Below, one piece after another: positions 31,781 through 44,500 of a stretch of 64,000 bases of DNA. The stretch covers positions 36,131,229-36,195,228 of the forward strand of contig CM049314.1 in assembly GCA_026874595.1 (NCBI GenBank), given 5' to 3'. The notes under the pieces are model-generated. The model saw only the letters and a program-made list of their open reading frames with translations, did not search any database and was not told where the DNA came from. Origin of the DNA: Sipunculus nudus (Eukaryota > Annelida > Sipuncula > Golfingiida > Sipunculidae). A program made the position numbers and the translations under genes. Each line of letters begins with the position of its first letter. Positions within the stretch are counted from its first letter, which is position 1.

Positions 31781-34354
31781 CTAAAATAGAGCTGGTGGAA
31801 ATGGACTTAATTCATATTCAAGTGCACCTTCCAAAGACACATCTCCAGCCCTCGAAATCACAATCAGTCTCTGAAACAGCAATGAAGGGTCTATGGACTT
31901 GTCTGGTGCTACTTTGACAGCGGATGAGTCACCAAGTGCTTTTGCTTTGTCTTTCCTTTTAAAAGAGTAAGTAAATACTGGTTGCCCCACAAGCTTATCG
32001 ATCACTTTCTGTCCTACTCTTTGAAAGTCATCAACATCAACAGTTTCATGAGCTACTAAGCCTGTAACAATATTGCGCAAAGTACTGTCCTCTGAAAATG
32101 GGCTACATGACTCGAGTTTTGCCTTGATCTTTGACAAGTCTGACTGGTCTCTTTTTATCCTTACCTCTGACCCCTCTTTATGCTGCTCACTTGTGGTGAA
32201 CACATTATGAGTCAATTCCTGCAAAGCAGCATTGTATTCCGAACACACGGGTGCTGACATTGTCCATTGGGTACGCTGCTCTTCAGTTACACCACTGCCT
32301 CTTGTCAGACCTCCAGAAGATTTCAGTGACCTCATCAAAGTCTGCTCAATCACAAGATCTGCCCCAAGTCCAGCCCAAAATTGAACTGTTCTTCGAATTA
32401 CATGGAATCCCTCCATGGACTTTCTGAATACTTCTGGGTGTCTAGATTCAAGGTCTTTCATCTCTTGCAGATATAGATATACTGACTTAAGATAATTATT
32501 ATGACCTGCTGCTGCAAAGATAGGTAAACATTGCCCTAAAGCCCAGAGGTGTGTGGCCCAAGAACCTGTTCTATCTGCATATACAAGCATTCTTACGGCT
32601 TTAATCATACCCATGTATGAAAGCCAAAGTTTGCTAGTCCGCGACCGTTCAGCAAGGCCACTCCTTTTCTCTTTGAGAATTCTGTCCACTTCCACCTTCT
32701 TCTCAGAGAGGACAGACTCAGCAGTCGTGTCTCCTGTTAACAATGAACTGTAGAGTTCATCACATTCAGTGACAATCACTGCAAAATCTGCATCTTGGTC
32801 CTTCAATTCAGTGACCAACATCCCATTTAAACACTTCTCGACCAACAGATGGCCCCTGAAACCACGTTGTACAGACTTTCCTGTCATGATATGTTTCACA
32901 GCATTCTCTCCATAAATCTCTTCAAAAACGTCGTGGAGACCAGACCCGGCCATGAGGGTGCCAATGGCGCCGAGCAAGTTCATTAGTGTATGAAAGCTAC
33001 CAAGCATTAACACGATTATTTTCAATGGGCTGTCCTTTGGTGAGTTGTGGATAATTTCAGAAGCCTTCCAGAAAAGGGGTTGATCAAACGTAACGGGTGG
33101 AACATTGTGCCTGTGCGCAAGACTGCTAATGTAGATAAGAGTGGACAAGATACAGGTTGGGTTCCCTGGATACATGTCAATCATAGGCAAGTAGTTAATA
33201 GAGGACTTGCCGGGGTGTTCCCGACCGCTGTGGATAACATGCATCATTCCTCCCCAGTTTGGGACTGGTTTACGGAAACACAGAGAGAGCTCCCAAAGGA
33301 TGTCGACGGACGGTTCTGAGCCACAAAACTGTGGAAGAGATTGAAAGATTACATTGCGACGCGCGTAGTTCGAAAAGCGGTAATCTGTAATGTCAATCCT
33401 TGCCATTTCTGTGACCTTTAGAACCGATGAACTTCTTCTAGGTATTACATGCGTGGTTTTCACTCCTGGCGTGGTGGCAGCAATCATACCCATGCCATGA
33501 AAGGTCCCTTTCCCATCGATGGATAAGAGATTGTGGTCAACGTTGTCTGCTGCAAACACAATCATATCCAGTATCGGTCCTAATACATCATTCGAAACCA
33601 CATCTGCAGCATTCTTCTGAAATCTTTGCACCTCAGAATATGAGGAGCAAAACCCCATGGTCGACAGATTGTCCACAAGAAATCTAGACTTGTACAGGTA
33701 GTGCAGCTGTGACGCCAGCCTAATTTGGAGTGTGGCTATTACAGCACGTGGACGAACAGCCTGTATAATTGATTGACCAATGGATGCTACTTTCTGATGC
33801 TTGGCAGTCCCAACAAAGATCAGGTCTAACAATGAACGAAGGGACATCGGAAGAAAGTCAAGGGCATGACTCAAACTAAGACTTGTTGACAGAGGATACT
33901 GATTAGTAACTGACGGAACAGTGGTCTTGATTTCACTTTTGATTAACCTAGCAGCAGCATCAATAATGGCATGTTTCTGACTCTCTTCATCTCCACAACG
34001 AGCAGTTCTAAAATATTCGCGAAGTATTTTCGATGTATTTTCTCGCATAGTCACTATATCATGGAGCCCTTCACCCTCAGCTATGAAAATTGAGTCGTCA
34101 TAGTGCTCTTTCAGTTTTTCTTTAAAGTATTGATTCCCATATGGGACAGAGTCATCCTTTAGTAAATAGCCTTTCATTTTACTTACCAGATCTGAAATTG
34201 TCAACTGTTCTTCATCATTCATTTCTAAATATTCACATGCTTTCAAAAATGCCTGCTGCTGGTCCTCATTTTTAGGTCGACCCGGTCTCTTTCTTTTTAT
34301 CTCAGATAGTCTGAATTGCTCAGGGATGTCCCGTCCTGTTCGAAAGTTTGTACT
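31781..34354 (-). CDS. Academ DDE-like transposase segment, unit 2
   Basis: Identical to unit 1. No frameshift at the position that is broken in unit 3. Confidence 0.72.
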   Translation of the reverse strand, partial: STNFRTGRDIPEQFRLSEIKRKRPGRPKNEDQQQAFLKACEYLEMNDEEQLTISDLVSKMKGYLLKDDSVPYGNQYFKEKLKEHYDDSIFIAEGEGLHDIVTMRENTSKILREYFRTARCGDEESQKHAIIDAAARLIKSEIKTTVPSVTNQYPLSTSLSLSHALDFLPMSLRSLLDLIFVGTAKHQKVASIGQSIIQAVRPRAVIATLQIRLASQLHYLYKSRFLVDNLSTMGFCSSYSEVQRFQKNAADVVSNDVLGPILDMIVFAADNVDHNLLSIDGKGTFHGMGMIAATTPGVKTTHVIPRRSSSVLKVTEMARIDITDYRFSNYARRNVIFQSLPQFCGSEPSVDILWELSLCFRKPVPNWGGMMHVIHSGREHPGKSSINYLPMIDMYPGNPTCILSTLIYISSLAHRHNVPPVTFDQPLFWKASEIIHNSPKDSPLKIIVLMLGSFHTLMNLLGAIGTLMAGSGLHDVFEEIYGENAVKHIMTGKSVQRGFRGHLLVEKCLNGMLVTELKDQDADFAVIVTECDELYSSLLTGDTTAESVLSEKKVEVDRILKEKRSGLAERSRTSKLWLSYMGMIKAVRMLVYADRTGSWATHLWALGQCLPIFAAAGHNNYLKSVYLYLQEMKDLESRHPEVFRKSMEGFHVIRRTVQFWAGLGADLVIEQTLMRSLKSSGGLTRGSGVTEEQRTQWTMSAPVCSEYNAALQELTHNVFTTSEQHKEGSEVRIKRDQSDLSKIKAKLESCSPFSEDSTLRNIVTGLVAHETVDVDDFQRVGQKVIDKLVGQPVFTYSFKRKDKAKALGDSSAVKVAPDKSIDPSLLFQRLIVISRAGDVSLEGALEYELSPFPPALF

Positions 34355-34861
34355 TCATTGATTGTGATAGATACAATCTGCAGCATGAAGATCTTCACCG
34401 AAATACTGAATTCGGCCACGAACAGTAAATGCCCAATCATCTGCACGTTCTTCACAATGTCTTAGTACAGTCTGAGGGAAAGAACTAGTTTTCACTTCAC
34501 TAACTGGCTCATCACGACCATGGTTACTCCTTACAATTTCCTGTCCACAGAACAAGCAGACTGTTTTATCATTATAGGGACCCAAGCTTACACGTGCACT
34601 CCTCTTCTTTATTGGTGAATGTGATGGACCAGGGTTTAAGTCTCGTTTAACGGCTTTTGAATCCGTCCAATGCTTCCGACATTTCTTATGGACTCTTTGA
34701 CCAGCTTTTGCAACAACGTCCGTCTGGCCACGCATTCGACTGTATTTATTGATTGTATCAGCACCTTTCTCAAAAAGAGTGCTGATCTCTCTGTCATCTT
34801 CATCACCTAATTCTTCTTTACAGATTGGACAGACTTCTGCTTCAGGATCACTTAAACTCAT
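34355..34861 (-). CDS. Academ N-terminal zinc-finger segment, TGA-terminated, unit 2
   Basis: Shares the TGA-for-TGT lesion (34355-34357) with unit 1, unlike unit 3. Confidence 0.7.
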   Translation of the reverse strand: MSLSDPEAEVCPICKEELGDEDDREISTLFEKGADTINKYSRMRGQTDVVAKAGQRVHKKCRKHWTDSKAVKRDLNPGPSHSPIKKRSARVSLGPYNDKTVCLFCGQEIVRSNHGRDEPVSEVKTSSFPQTVLRHCEERADDWAFTVRGRIQYFGEDLHAADCIYHNQ

Positions 34862-35319
34862 GCTTAGGGTCCTAGTGGTTTGAAGTAACTGAATAATTAC
34901 AGCCACCTAGTTCACCAAACAGTTTCAGGGTTAATTAATTTTATTCAAATAGCAAAACGCTCTTAAGAGGGAGTGTGTTACAGGGTGCATATAGCAGGGG
35001 ACAGAATATGGGGTCGAATCCGGGTACGGCCCGATATTTTCCACTGAGCAAAATCTTTACGTAACATTATATTTGTGTGTGTGCTTTATTCATGCAGAGA
35101 TGTACCCTTCAGTTGTGTTTTCCTCTATGCGTGGAAAGTATAACGTACTCATACTATGACTCCCTCAAGAAATATAACATCGGCACCACAACAGGTATCT
35201 ACCAATTGCCATTCCTATAGCTTCTAAAATTTTTAATTTGCGTCATCGAACTGATATTTTTCCGGCAGAGTCAAAATGTTGAAACTCAGTCTCAAATTCA
35301 GTTAACATGAATATACTAT

Positions 35320-35558
35320 CTATATTTTCTTCTCACAAATACCAAAGCAAGACATCGTATCCAATGATCTAAGCCAGTTGAACTCTGGGCCCATGTACAT
35401 GTAGTATTTCATGCCGAACAATGGTCGAATTTGGGACCCATCAGAAAACCAGTTGGTAAACGAGAATCGTTTGCCTGTTGAGGCCCACACCCACTCAGAT
35501 CTCTCTCTTCGCTCGCCGCTAGTCCAGAAACATGGCAAAGTAGTTGGATGTTTCAGCT
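35320..35558 (-). CDS. Gene C terminal CTLD exon, proximal copy (unit 3)
   Basis: The copy nearest the upstream exons, and so the expected one in gene C transcripts. Phase (AG-CTG after a phase-1 intron) fits the exon at 47001-47189. Confidence 0.72.
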
Positions 35559-38500
35559 CTAAAGTAAAAGTAAAAAATGTATGCAACAAGGTATCTATCT
35601 GGCACCAGGCTGATTATCACTCTCAATGTATATATATATTGCACTGGTTCTGGAAGGTTCAGGATTACACATATCCAAAGATATTCTGCTGATAGGTGCA
35701 TACATACCACCAGAAGGGTCACCTTTCTATGAAAATAAAGATGAGCATAATGGGATTATGTTATTGGAAAATGTTATGACTGAACTCTTGTCAAAATATG
35801 GAGATTTGTATATAATACTTATGGGGGATCTAAATGCAAGAATGGGTAATATGACTGATTTTATTGGCCTTACTGATGCATATCCAAAAGATGATTTAAA
35901 TATGAAAAGAAATTCTAGAGACAAAAAAGTTAACAAATTTGGTTTCACTTTACAACAATTATGCTGTGCTTTTGGAATTCATATTGTAAATGGAAGATTC
36001 AATACTGATTCAGAAGGTGAATATACTTGCATTACACACTCAGGGCAGAGTGTAGTTGATTACATAATTTTGAGCTCAGAATTATTTGAAAGTGTGTATT
36101 CCTTTTCTGTACTAACTATGGATTTGTCAGACCATTTTCCTTTAAAGCGTATTATGAAGATGAAATCAGGATTCAAGCAAATGCATAGGAAAATTGAAAT
36201 TTCACCTTGGATCAAATTTAGATTAAAATCAAAAGACTTAAATACTATTAAATGCACATTTAAAAAACATGAATGTGTCAGTCTTATTCAAAATTTTAAA
36301 AACATAGCTGACATGGATGTAAATAAAGCAGTGTTACACTTAAAAATGTTAATTCACAAAATTACAGAAGAAGTAAGAAGCTATGACAAATCTAAAATAG
36401 CACAACCGAGTTGGTGGGATGAAGATTGTTGCATAGCAAAAACAGTAAAGATGACTGCTCTTACTAAGTATAGAAAAACAGGGGAACCAAATGATTTGAC
36501 AGACTATAAAAGTAAAAAACAAGCATGTAAAAGCTTATGTAGTATTAAAAAGGAAAATCATAAAGATAACACATTCAACAAAACTGTTCAAAGTAAAAAC
36601 ATCAATGATATTTGGAAATATGTACGGAATTATAAAAGACCTAAGAAAATATCAAACATAGAACCAAATCAGTGGTATTACTATTTTGAAAATCTTCTTA
36701 ACAATTGTAAAAATGAGATAAATGATGATATAAGAGTAGGTGTTAAAGATCTATAGAAAGAAGTTATGATGGAAAATATGAGTGTGAGCTCCTAAATTCA
36801 TGCATAACTGACAAGGAAATAAAAGATGCCATTGATCAAATGCAAACAGGAAAGTCACCTGGGCCAGATGGAATATCTATAGACATAATCAAAGACAGTC
36901 TGTTTTACTTACTTCCTTTATTGGTTACATTATTGAATAGTATTTTTCAGTCAGGAATATTTCCAGATGATTGGGGAAGAGCCATAATATTATCGTTACA
37001 CAAAAAAGGTTCAGTAAATCAGCTGGAAAATTACAGGGGCATTTCCTTATTAAATGTTTTAGGTAAAATATTCACTAAAGTCCTAAACAACAGGTTAATT
37101 GAATATGTTGAAAGACAAAATATTTTATCACAGGCACAAGCAGGATATAGAAAGGAATACAGCACAATAGATCATGCTTTTGTATAACAAGCTTTGGTCC
37201 ATAAATATTTATGCAAACGAAAGGGGAGGTTCTATTGTATATTTGTGGATTTTTGCAAAGCTTTTGACTCTGTACAACACGATATACTATGGTATACACT
37301 ACTTAAACAAAACATAAATGGTAAAATACTTAAAATTATCAGATCAATGTACTCCAAAATGCAATCTTGTATCATAACAGACAAAGGGACTACAAGTTAT
37401 TTCAAATGTTCCATTGGTACAAGACAGGGCTGTATGATGAGTCCTTTACTTTTTTCTCTATTTATTGATGAATATTTTAAAAATTTAAATACTTCTGATT
37501 GTAAAGGAATTTTTATTGATGAAGATTTACCTAATATTATGACCTTGATGTTTGCTGATGACATTGTTAACTTTGGCGATACAGTTGGCAGACTACAAAA
37601 GCAAATTTATCATCTGCAAGATTTTTGTAAAAAATTTGGAATGAAAATTAATATGGACAAAACAAAAATTATGGTTTTCAGAAGAGGAGGTAAATTACGG
37701 GAAAATGAAAAATGGCACTTGTACAACAGAAAAATAGATATAGTCTCTCATTATAAATATCTCGGAATTATTTTTACATCCAAATTAACATGGACAAGAG
37801 CACATCAACAGCAAACAATGCAGGCTAATAAAGCTGTGAGTGTTATCAAGAACTCAAATAAAAAGTATGTAAATTTAACAGTTATACAACTTTTTAAATT
37901 ATTTGATAGCATGGTTGCCCCAATCCTTATGTATGGGTGTGAGATTTGGGGCCATTCTAAAATTGAAACAGTTGAAAGAGTTCACCATAAATTTTGGAAG
38001 TATGTGTTATGTCTAGGTGAACATTCTCCAAATGCATCCGTTTTGGGCGACTGTGGAAGACTGCCACTTTTTGTTACATACTCAGTTCGTTGTATTAAAT
38101 ACTGGTTGAAAATTGTTCGTATGGATGATCATAGATATCCAAAGCACCTGTATCAGTTTTTATTGAAGTCAGATAATAATGGAAAAATTAATTGGGTCAC
38201 TCACATCAGGACTTTACTATTTCAAGCCGGTTTTGGATATGTGTGGCTGGTACAATCTATAGGAGACATAACCATTTTTATTACTCAATTTAAACAAAGA
38301 ATAAAAGACATGGCACTCCAAAATTGGCAAAATGACGTTCGCTCTTGTGATAAATTATACTTCTATGGAATCTTTAAGTCATTGTTAACTGTTGAAAAAT
38401 ATTTATCATGTGTACAAAATAAAAAACATTTTAAGGCACTCGCTCAATTAAGATGTTGCAACCACAGACTAGCTATAGAATCAGGGAGACACAAAGGATT

Positions 38501-41500
38501 AGACAGAGAGGAAAGAATATGTATATACTGTTATCGACATGGTTACAATATTTTGGAAGGCGAGAGTCATTTTTTGTTAGAATGTCCTTTATACAATGAC
38601 TTACGTCTGTTATATTTAAGAAGAGATCTGGTACAACCACATGAATATAACTTGAAAAGAATACTCAATTTGGAAAATCCATCAGAAATTTCAAATTAAG
38701 CAGCTTATGTTTATAAAGGTTTTGTTAAGAGACAGAAAATGTTAGAAAATTAATATTTATAGCACCACTTTATGGCATGTTACATAAGTTTTGCATTCAT
38801 GTTTTATGTTCATCTAGAGATGAACAAATATGTATTGTTAATTTATTTCTATTTGTACTTCAAATGCATAACTATGGTTATGATTCAGTTTGTATTGTAA
38901 AATGAAATATTGGTGTTTGTAAATGGAACTTTGGGCCTGAGGCCTTTATTCCTGAATAAACTATTTCTTTCTTCTTCTTCTATATATATATTCATTTTCT
39001 TTGCAGAGAGAGCTCCAGTGTGCAGTAGCATATGTACACAACTTATTGTCTCAGATTTTAAAGATAAACCGAAAACGCGTCTGGACACTTGTTACCATTA
39101 TGTTCACACACCTTGTGCTTTGTCATTCTCAAATAATAAGCAGTGATCATCAAGCACAAGCATCCCAATGCTTTTATTTTTTCTTAAGATTCTTTCTTCT
39201 GTGGATCCCTATAATTTTGCTTAATATAGACACATGTCGCTTTACATGCTGGTAGCGATACTTTTGCCACGGTTAAACACTTGCGGGAATTTTTACAAGC
39301 CACACCATAAGGGTTTCAGTGTTGTTAAACAGCAATATCTTTAAGGCCGATACTGTCACCTTGCGACGAATGATGTTACTAATTCTTAGGTCTGGGACCG
39401 TCATGCTATTCTAGCTTTAGCATGAACCAACACAGAAGTTACTGTCTCACGTCTATCGTGGCAAGGGATGGTCTTATTTTACAACATTTTATATGCAAAC
39501 TTAATCACCAGTGGCCTGGCAGGTATACAATGTTAATACTGCCCTAACCGGTTCAGCCTCAGAAATCCCTTGTCCATTTAAAATACAATAACCACGAAAT
39601 AATATGAACAACATGGATATGTACACTCAAATTGCACACAAATTATAGCTGGTGTTTCCATTGCCTAACAACTAGGCATGTGTTCAATCTTGCAGAAAGC
39701 TGAATCCCGGTCACTGGAGCTAAATAGAAAGAAAACTGTATTGCGCATGATAGTCAGATCAATGTCTGATTTTACCTTAAAAAAATTGCAACAAAGGGTT
39801 TTTTGATTTCATATTGTTTATTTGGTCATAAAGATCTCAAGAAAAAAAGTCTCCCAAAATCGGAGCCCGGGAAAGGGGTGAGATTACATAATTTCAAGAT
39901 GGCGGTCGACAAGAATTTTACTCGTCTATAACTCCTTAATGCTTCATTTTAACTCCCATAAATGTATTACAGACAGATAGAAACATGATACCAAAGAACC
40001 AAATAAGCATAAAAAAGTTCTGTATGACGTCATCATGACGTCAAGTTGATGTCATGACGTCATTAACAACCACTTTTACATCTAAAGCAATTCGACTTCG
40101 TAAATTTGTCAGTAATATATTAGAAAAAAAAACTACATAACTAGGTCTTTCAACAGAATGACACCAGGTTGACATCAAGTTGACTTAATGTGTCGTCATT
40201 GCACGGGGCTAGGCAGGCTACATTGTACATTTCAATGTACCATGTTCAAACATCAGATTCAGAGTCATCGTTTTCGTCTTGGTCTTTGTCAGAATCTACA
40301 AGATCAGATTGGTTGAACGGGTTTTCACAAGACAAAGTCTGACACTGTCCACATGCAGATGTACAAGGTAAGCCATATACCTGACATGTGCAGCGTCGTG
40401 AGGTACATCCAGCTGTGCAATTGCAATGAACAACCTTCAGCAGGCTATCCGGCGCTGGAGATTTCGCAGTCATAATTGGACGGAATTGGCTATTTTCATA
40501 TTGCCAACCCCACTGTGTAGCATCAAGATCACTCTCTTTGCCGAGCCATGTCATTATCTGGTAATAACATCTAAGAGAATGGTACGTAGTGGCTGATGGA
40601 GTAGGGGGGAGCCTTTCTGGGGCCACAAACTTGTGGCAGAAACAACCTTCCTTTTCAATACACGTTGCCTCAAACCAACCAATTCATCAGATGCTTTTCC
40701 TCCAAACAGCAAAGCCATGGCTTTATGCCCAGCCTGTTCAATTTTCTCACAGGTCTCACCAGGGTTGGTAAAGCAAACTGCACATGATTTCATATCTTTC
40801 TCACCCTTAACCAACCTCTGGAAAAGTGGCTTTTTCCCAACACCAAATATTCGCGAAGTCGTATCACATCCTGTAAAGCTGTGCGCGAATAGCAAGTGAG
40901 TACACAGTGGTTCCCCTAACAAGACTTTGAGTTTGTTAATGTTGTACACATGAATGGTGTCCTTGGATTTCTTGTCAGAGCGAAAGAACAAGCTCTTATT
41001 ATCTGGATTCATGAAACACAGGAGAAGCACCAACAAATCTGTGTCCTCTCCAATAAGAGTGAAGGACCCATAGGTAGAAGCTGCAATGGCAGCTTGAACA
41101 ATTTCCGTATCAGCGTCGCCCTCACAGTTCACAACATCGCACCCATTTTTCCTCAGCTTGGCACTTATGACATTTATCAGTGCTTGTTTGTTGCTTCCCC
41201 TTCCTAGAAAGTTGTCTTTTTTCCCCATAAATTTTGTTTCTGGAGTAACACTGACTAATGGTTGCGATTTTTGTTGACGCCTCTCATGGCAACAATCCTT
41301 GATTGACGGTACATTATCTTTGTATCCGTCAAACACCACAGTAGTTTTTCCATAGTTCTTAAGGGCGAAGTCTACATATGAATCAGCGATGGTGCCATAG
41401 GTATTGCCTTTAGTCCATGAGACCCGATGAATGACAGATCCACCATCTAAAACATAATTGTCAGTCTTAGGGATTTCAGTTGTAACAGCTTTGCCAGGCT

Positions 41501-44500
41501 GCCCTTTCGCATATTCGTCAATAGCTCTGGCCAGTTGCGGTTTCTCTGGCTTTCTGAGGACATACTTTGCCTAAAATAGAGCTGGTGGAAATGGACTTAA
41601 TTCATATTCAAGTGCACCTTCCAAAGACACATCTCCAGCCCTCGAAATCACAATCAGTCTCTGAAACAGCAATGAAGGGTCTATGGACTTGTCTGGTGCT
41701 ACTTTGACAGCGGATGAGTCACCAAGTGCTTTTGCTTTGTCTTTCCTTTTAAAAGAGTAAGTAAATACTGGTTGCCCCACAAGCTTATCGATCACTTTCT
41801 GTCCTACTCTTTGAAAGTCATCAACATCAACAGTTTCATGAGCTACTAAGCCTGTAACAATATTGCGCAAAGTACTGTCCTCTGAAAATGGGCTACATGA
41901 CTCGAGTTTTGCCTTGATCTTTGACAAGTCTGACTGGTCTCTTTTTATCCTTACCTCTGACCCCTCTTTATGCTGCTCACTTGTGGTGAACACATTATGA
42001 GTCAATTCCTGCAAAGCAGCATTGTATTCCGAACACACGGGTGCTGACATTGTCCATTGGGTACGCTGCTCTTCAGTTACACCACTGCCTCTTGTCAGAC
42101 CTCCAGAAGATTTCAGTGACCTCATCAAAGTCTGCTCAATCACAAGATCTGCCCCAAGTCCAGCCCAAAATTGAACTGTTCTTCGAATTACATGGAATCC
42201 CTCCATGGACTTTCTGAATACTTCTGGGTGTCTAGATTCAAGGTCTTTCATCTCTTGCAGATATAGATATACTGACTTAAGATAATTATTATGACCTGCT
42301 GCTGCAAAGATAGGTAAACATTGCCCTAAAGCCCAGAGGTGTGTGGCCCAAGAACCTGTTCTATCTGCATATACAAGCATTCTTACGGCTTTAATCATAC
42401 CCATGTATGAAAGCCAAAGTTTGCTAGTCCGCGACCGTTCAGCAAGGCCACTCCTTTTCTCTTTGAGAATTCTGTCCACTTCCACCTTCTTCTCAGAGAG
42501 GACAGACTCAGCAGTCGTGTCTCCTGTTAACAATGAACTGTAGAGTTCATCACATTCAGTGACAATCACTGCAAAATCTGCATCTTGGTCCTTCAATTCA
42601 GTGACCAACATCCCATTTAAACACTTCTCGACCAACAGATGGCCCCTGAAACCACGTTGTACAGACTTTCCTGTCATGATATGTTTCACAGCATTCTCTC
42701 CATAAATCTCTTCAAAAACGTCGTGGAGACCAGACCCGGCCATGAGGGTGCCAATGGCGCCGAGCAAGTTCATTAGTGTATGAAAGCTACCAAGCATTAA
42801 CACGATTATTTTCAATGGGCTGTCCTTTGGTGAGTTGTGGATAATTTCAGAAGCCTTCCAGAAAAGGGGTTGATCAAACGTAACGGGTGGAACATTGTGC
42901 CTGTGCGCAAGACTGCTAATGTAGATAAGAGTGGACAAGATACAGGTTGGGTTCCCTGGATACATGTCAATCATAGGCAAGTAGTTAATAGAGGACTTGC
43001 CGGGGTGTTCCCGACCGCTGTGGATAACATGCATCATTCCTCCCCAGTTTGGGACTGGTTTACGGAAACACAGAGAGAGCTCCCAAAGGATGTCGACGGA
43101 CGGTTCTGAGCCACAAAACTGTGGAAGAGATTGAAAGATTACATTGCGACGCGCGTAGTTCGAAAAGCGGTAATCTGTAATGTCAATCCTTGCCATTTCT
43201 GTGACCTTTAGAACCGATGAACTTCTTCTAGGTATTACATGCGTGGTTTTCACTCCTGGCGTGGTGGCAGCAATCATACCCATGCCATGAAAGGTCCCTT
43301 TCCCATCGATGGATAAGAGATTGTGGTCAACGTTGTCTGCTGCAAACACAATCATATCCAGTATCGGTCCTAATACATCATTCGAAACCACATCTGCAGC
43401 ATTCTTCTGAAATCTTTGCACCTCAGAATATGAGGAGCAAAACCCCATGGTCGACAGATTGTCCACAAGAAATCTAGACTTGTACAGGTAGTGCAGCTGT
43501 GACGCCAGCCTAATTTGGAGTGTGGCTATTACAGCACGTGGACGAACAGCCTGTATAATTGATTGACCAATGGATGCTACTTTCTGATGCTTGGCAGTCC
43601 CAACAAAGATCAGGTCTAACAATGAACGAAGGGACATCGGAAGAAAGTCAAGGGCATGACTCAAACTAAGACTTGTTGACAGAGGATACTGATTAGTAAC
43701 TGACGGAACAGTGGTCTTGATTTCACTTTTGATTAACCTAGCAGCAGCATCAATAATTTGCATGTTTCTGACTCTCTTCATCTCCACAACGAGCAGTTCT
43801 AAAATATTCGCGAAGTATTTTCGATGTATTTTCTCGCATAGTCACTATATCATGGAGCCCTTCACCCTCAGCTATGAAAATTGAGTCGTCATAGTGCTCT
43901 TTCAGTTTTTCTTTAAAGTATTGATTCCCATATGGGACAGAGTCATCCTTTAGTAAATAGCCTTTCATTTTACTTACCAGATCTGAAATTGTCAACTGTT
44001 CTTCATCATTCATTTCTAAATATTCACATGCTTTCAAAAATGCCTGCTGCTGGTCCTCATTTTTAGGTCGACCCGGTCTCTTTCTTTTTATCTCAGATAG
44101 TCTGAATTGCTCAGGGATGTCCCGTCCTGTTCGAAAGTTTGTACTACATTGATTGTGATAGATACAATCTGCAGCATGAAGATCTTCACCGAAATACTGA
44201 ATTCGGCCACGAACAGTAAATGCCCAATCATCTGCACGTTCTTCACAATGTCTTAGTACAGTCTGAGGGAAAGAACTAGTTTTCACTTCACTAACTGGCT
44301 CATCACGACCATGGTTACTCCTTACAATTTCCTGTCCACAGAACAAGCAGACTGTTTTATCATTATAGGGACCCAAGCTTACACGTGCACTCCTCTTCTT
44401 TATTGGTGAATGTGATGGACCAGGGTTTAAGTCTCGTTTAACGGCTTTTGAATCCGTCCAATGCTTCCGACATTTCTTATGGACTCTTTGACCAGCTTTT

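Larger units (their letters stand above)
25079..34868. repeat. Tandem unit 2 (9,790 bp)
   Basis: At all six left-hand variant sites it matches unit 3. At the right-hand variant sites (the GG/TTG indel and the TGA/TGT codon) it matches unit 1. It is thus a left/right mosaic. Confidence 0.95.
29965..34868 (-). mobile_element. Academ-like transposon, 5' end deleted, unit 2
   Basis: Same extent as in unit 1: left inverted repeat present, right one missing, cut at the tandem junction after ATGCTTAGG. Confidence 0.68.
35641..38980 (+). mobile_element. 5'-truncated LINE, unit 3
   Basis: No difference from unit 2 was seen. Confidence 0.85.
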
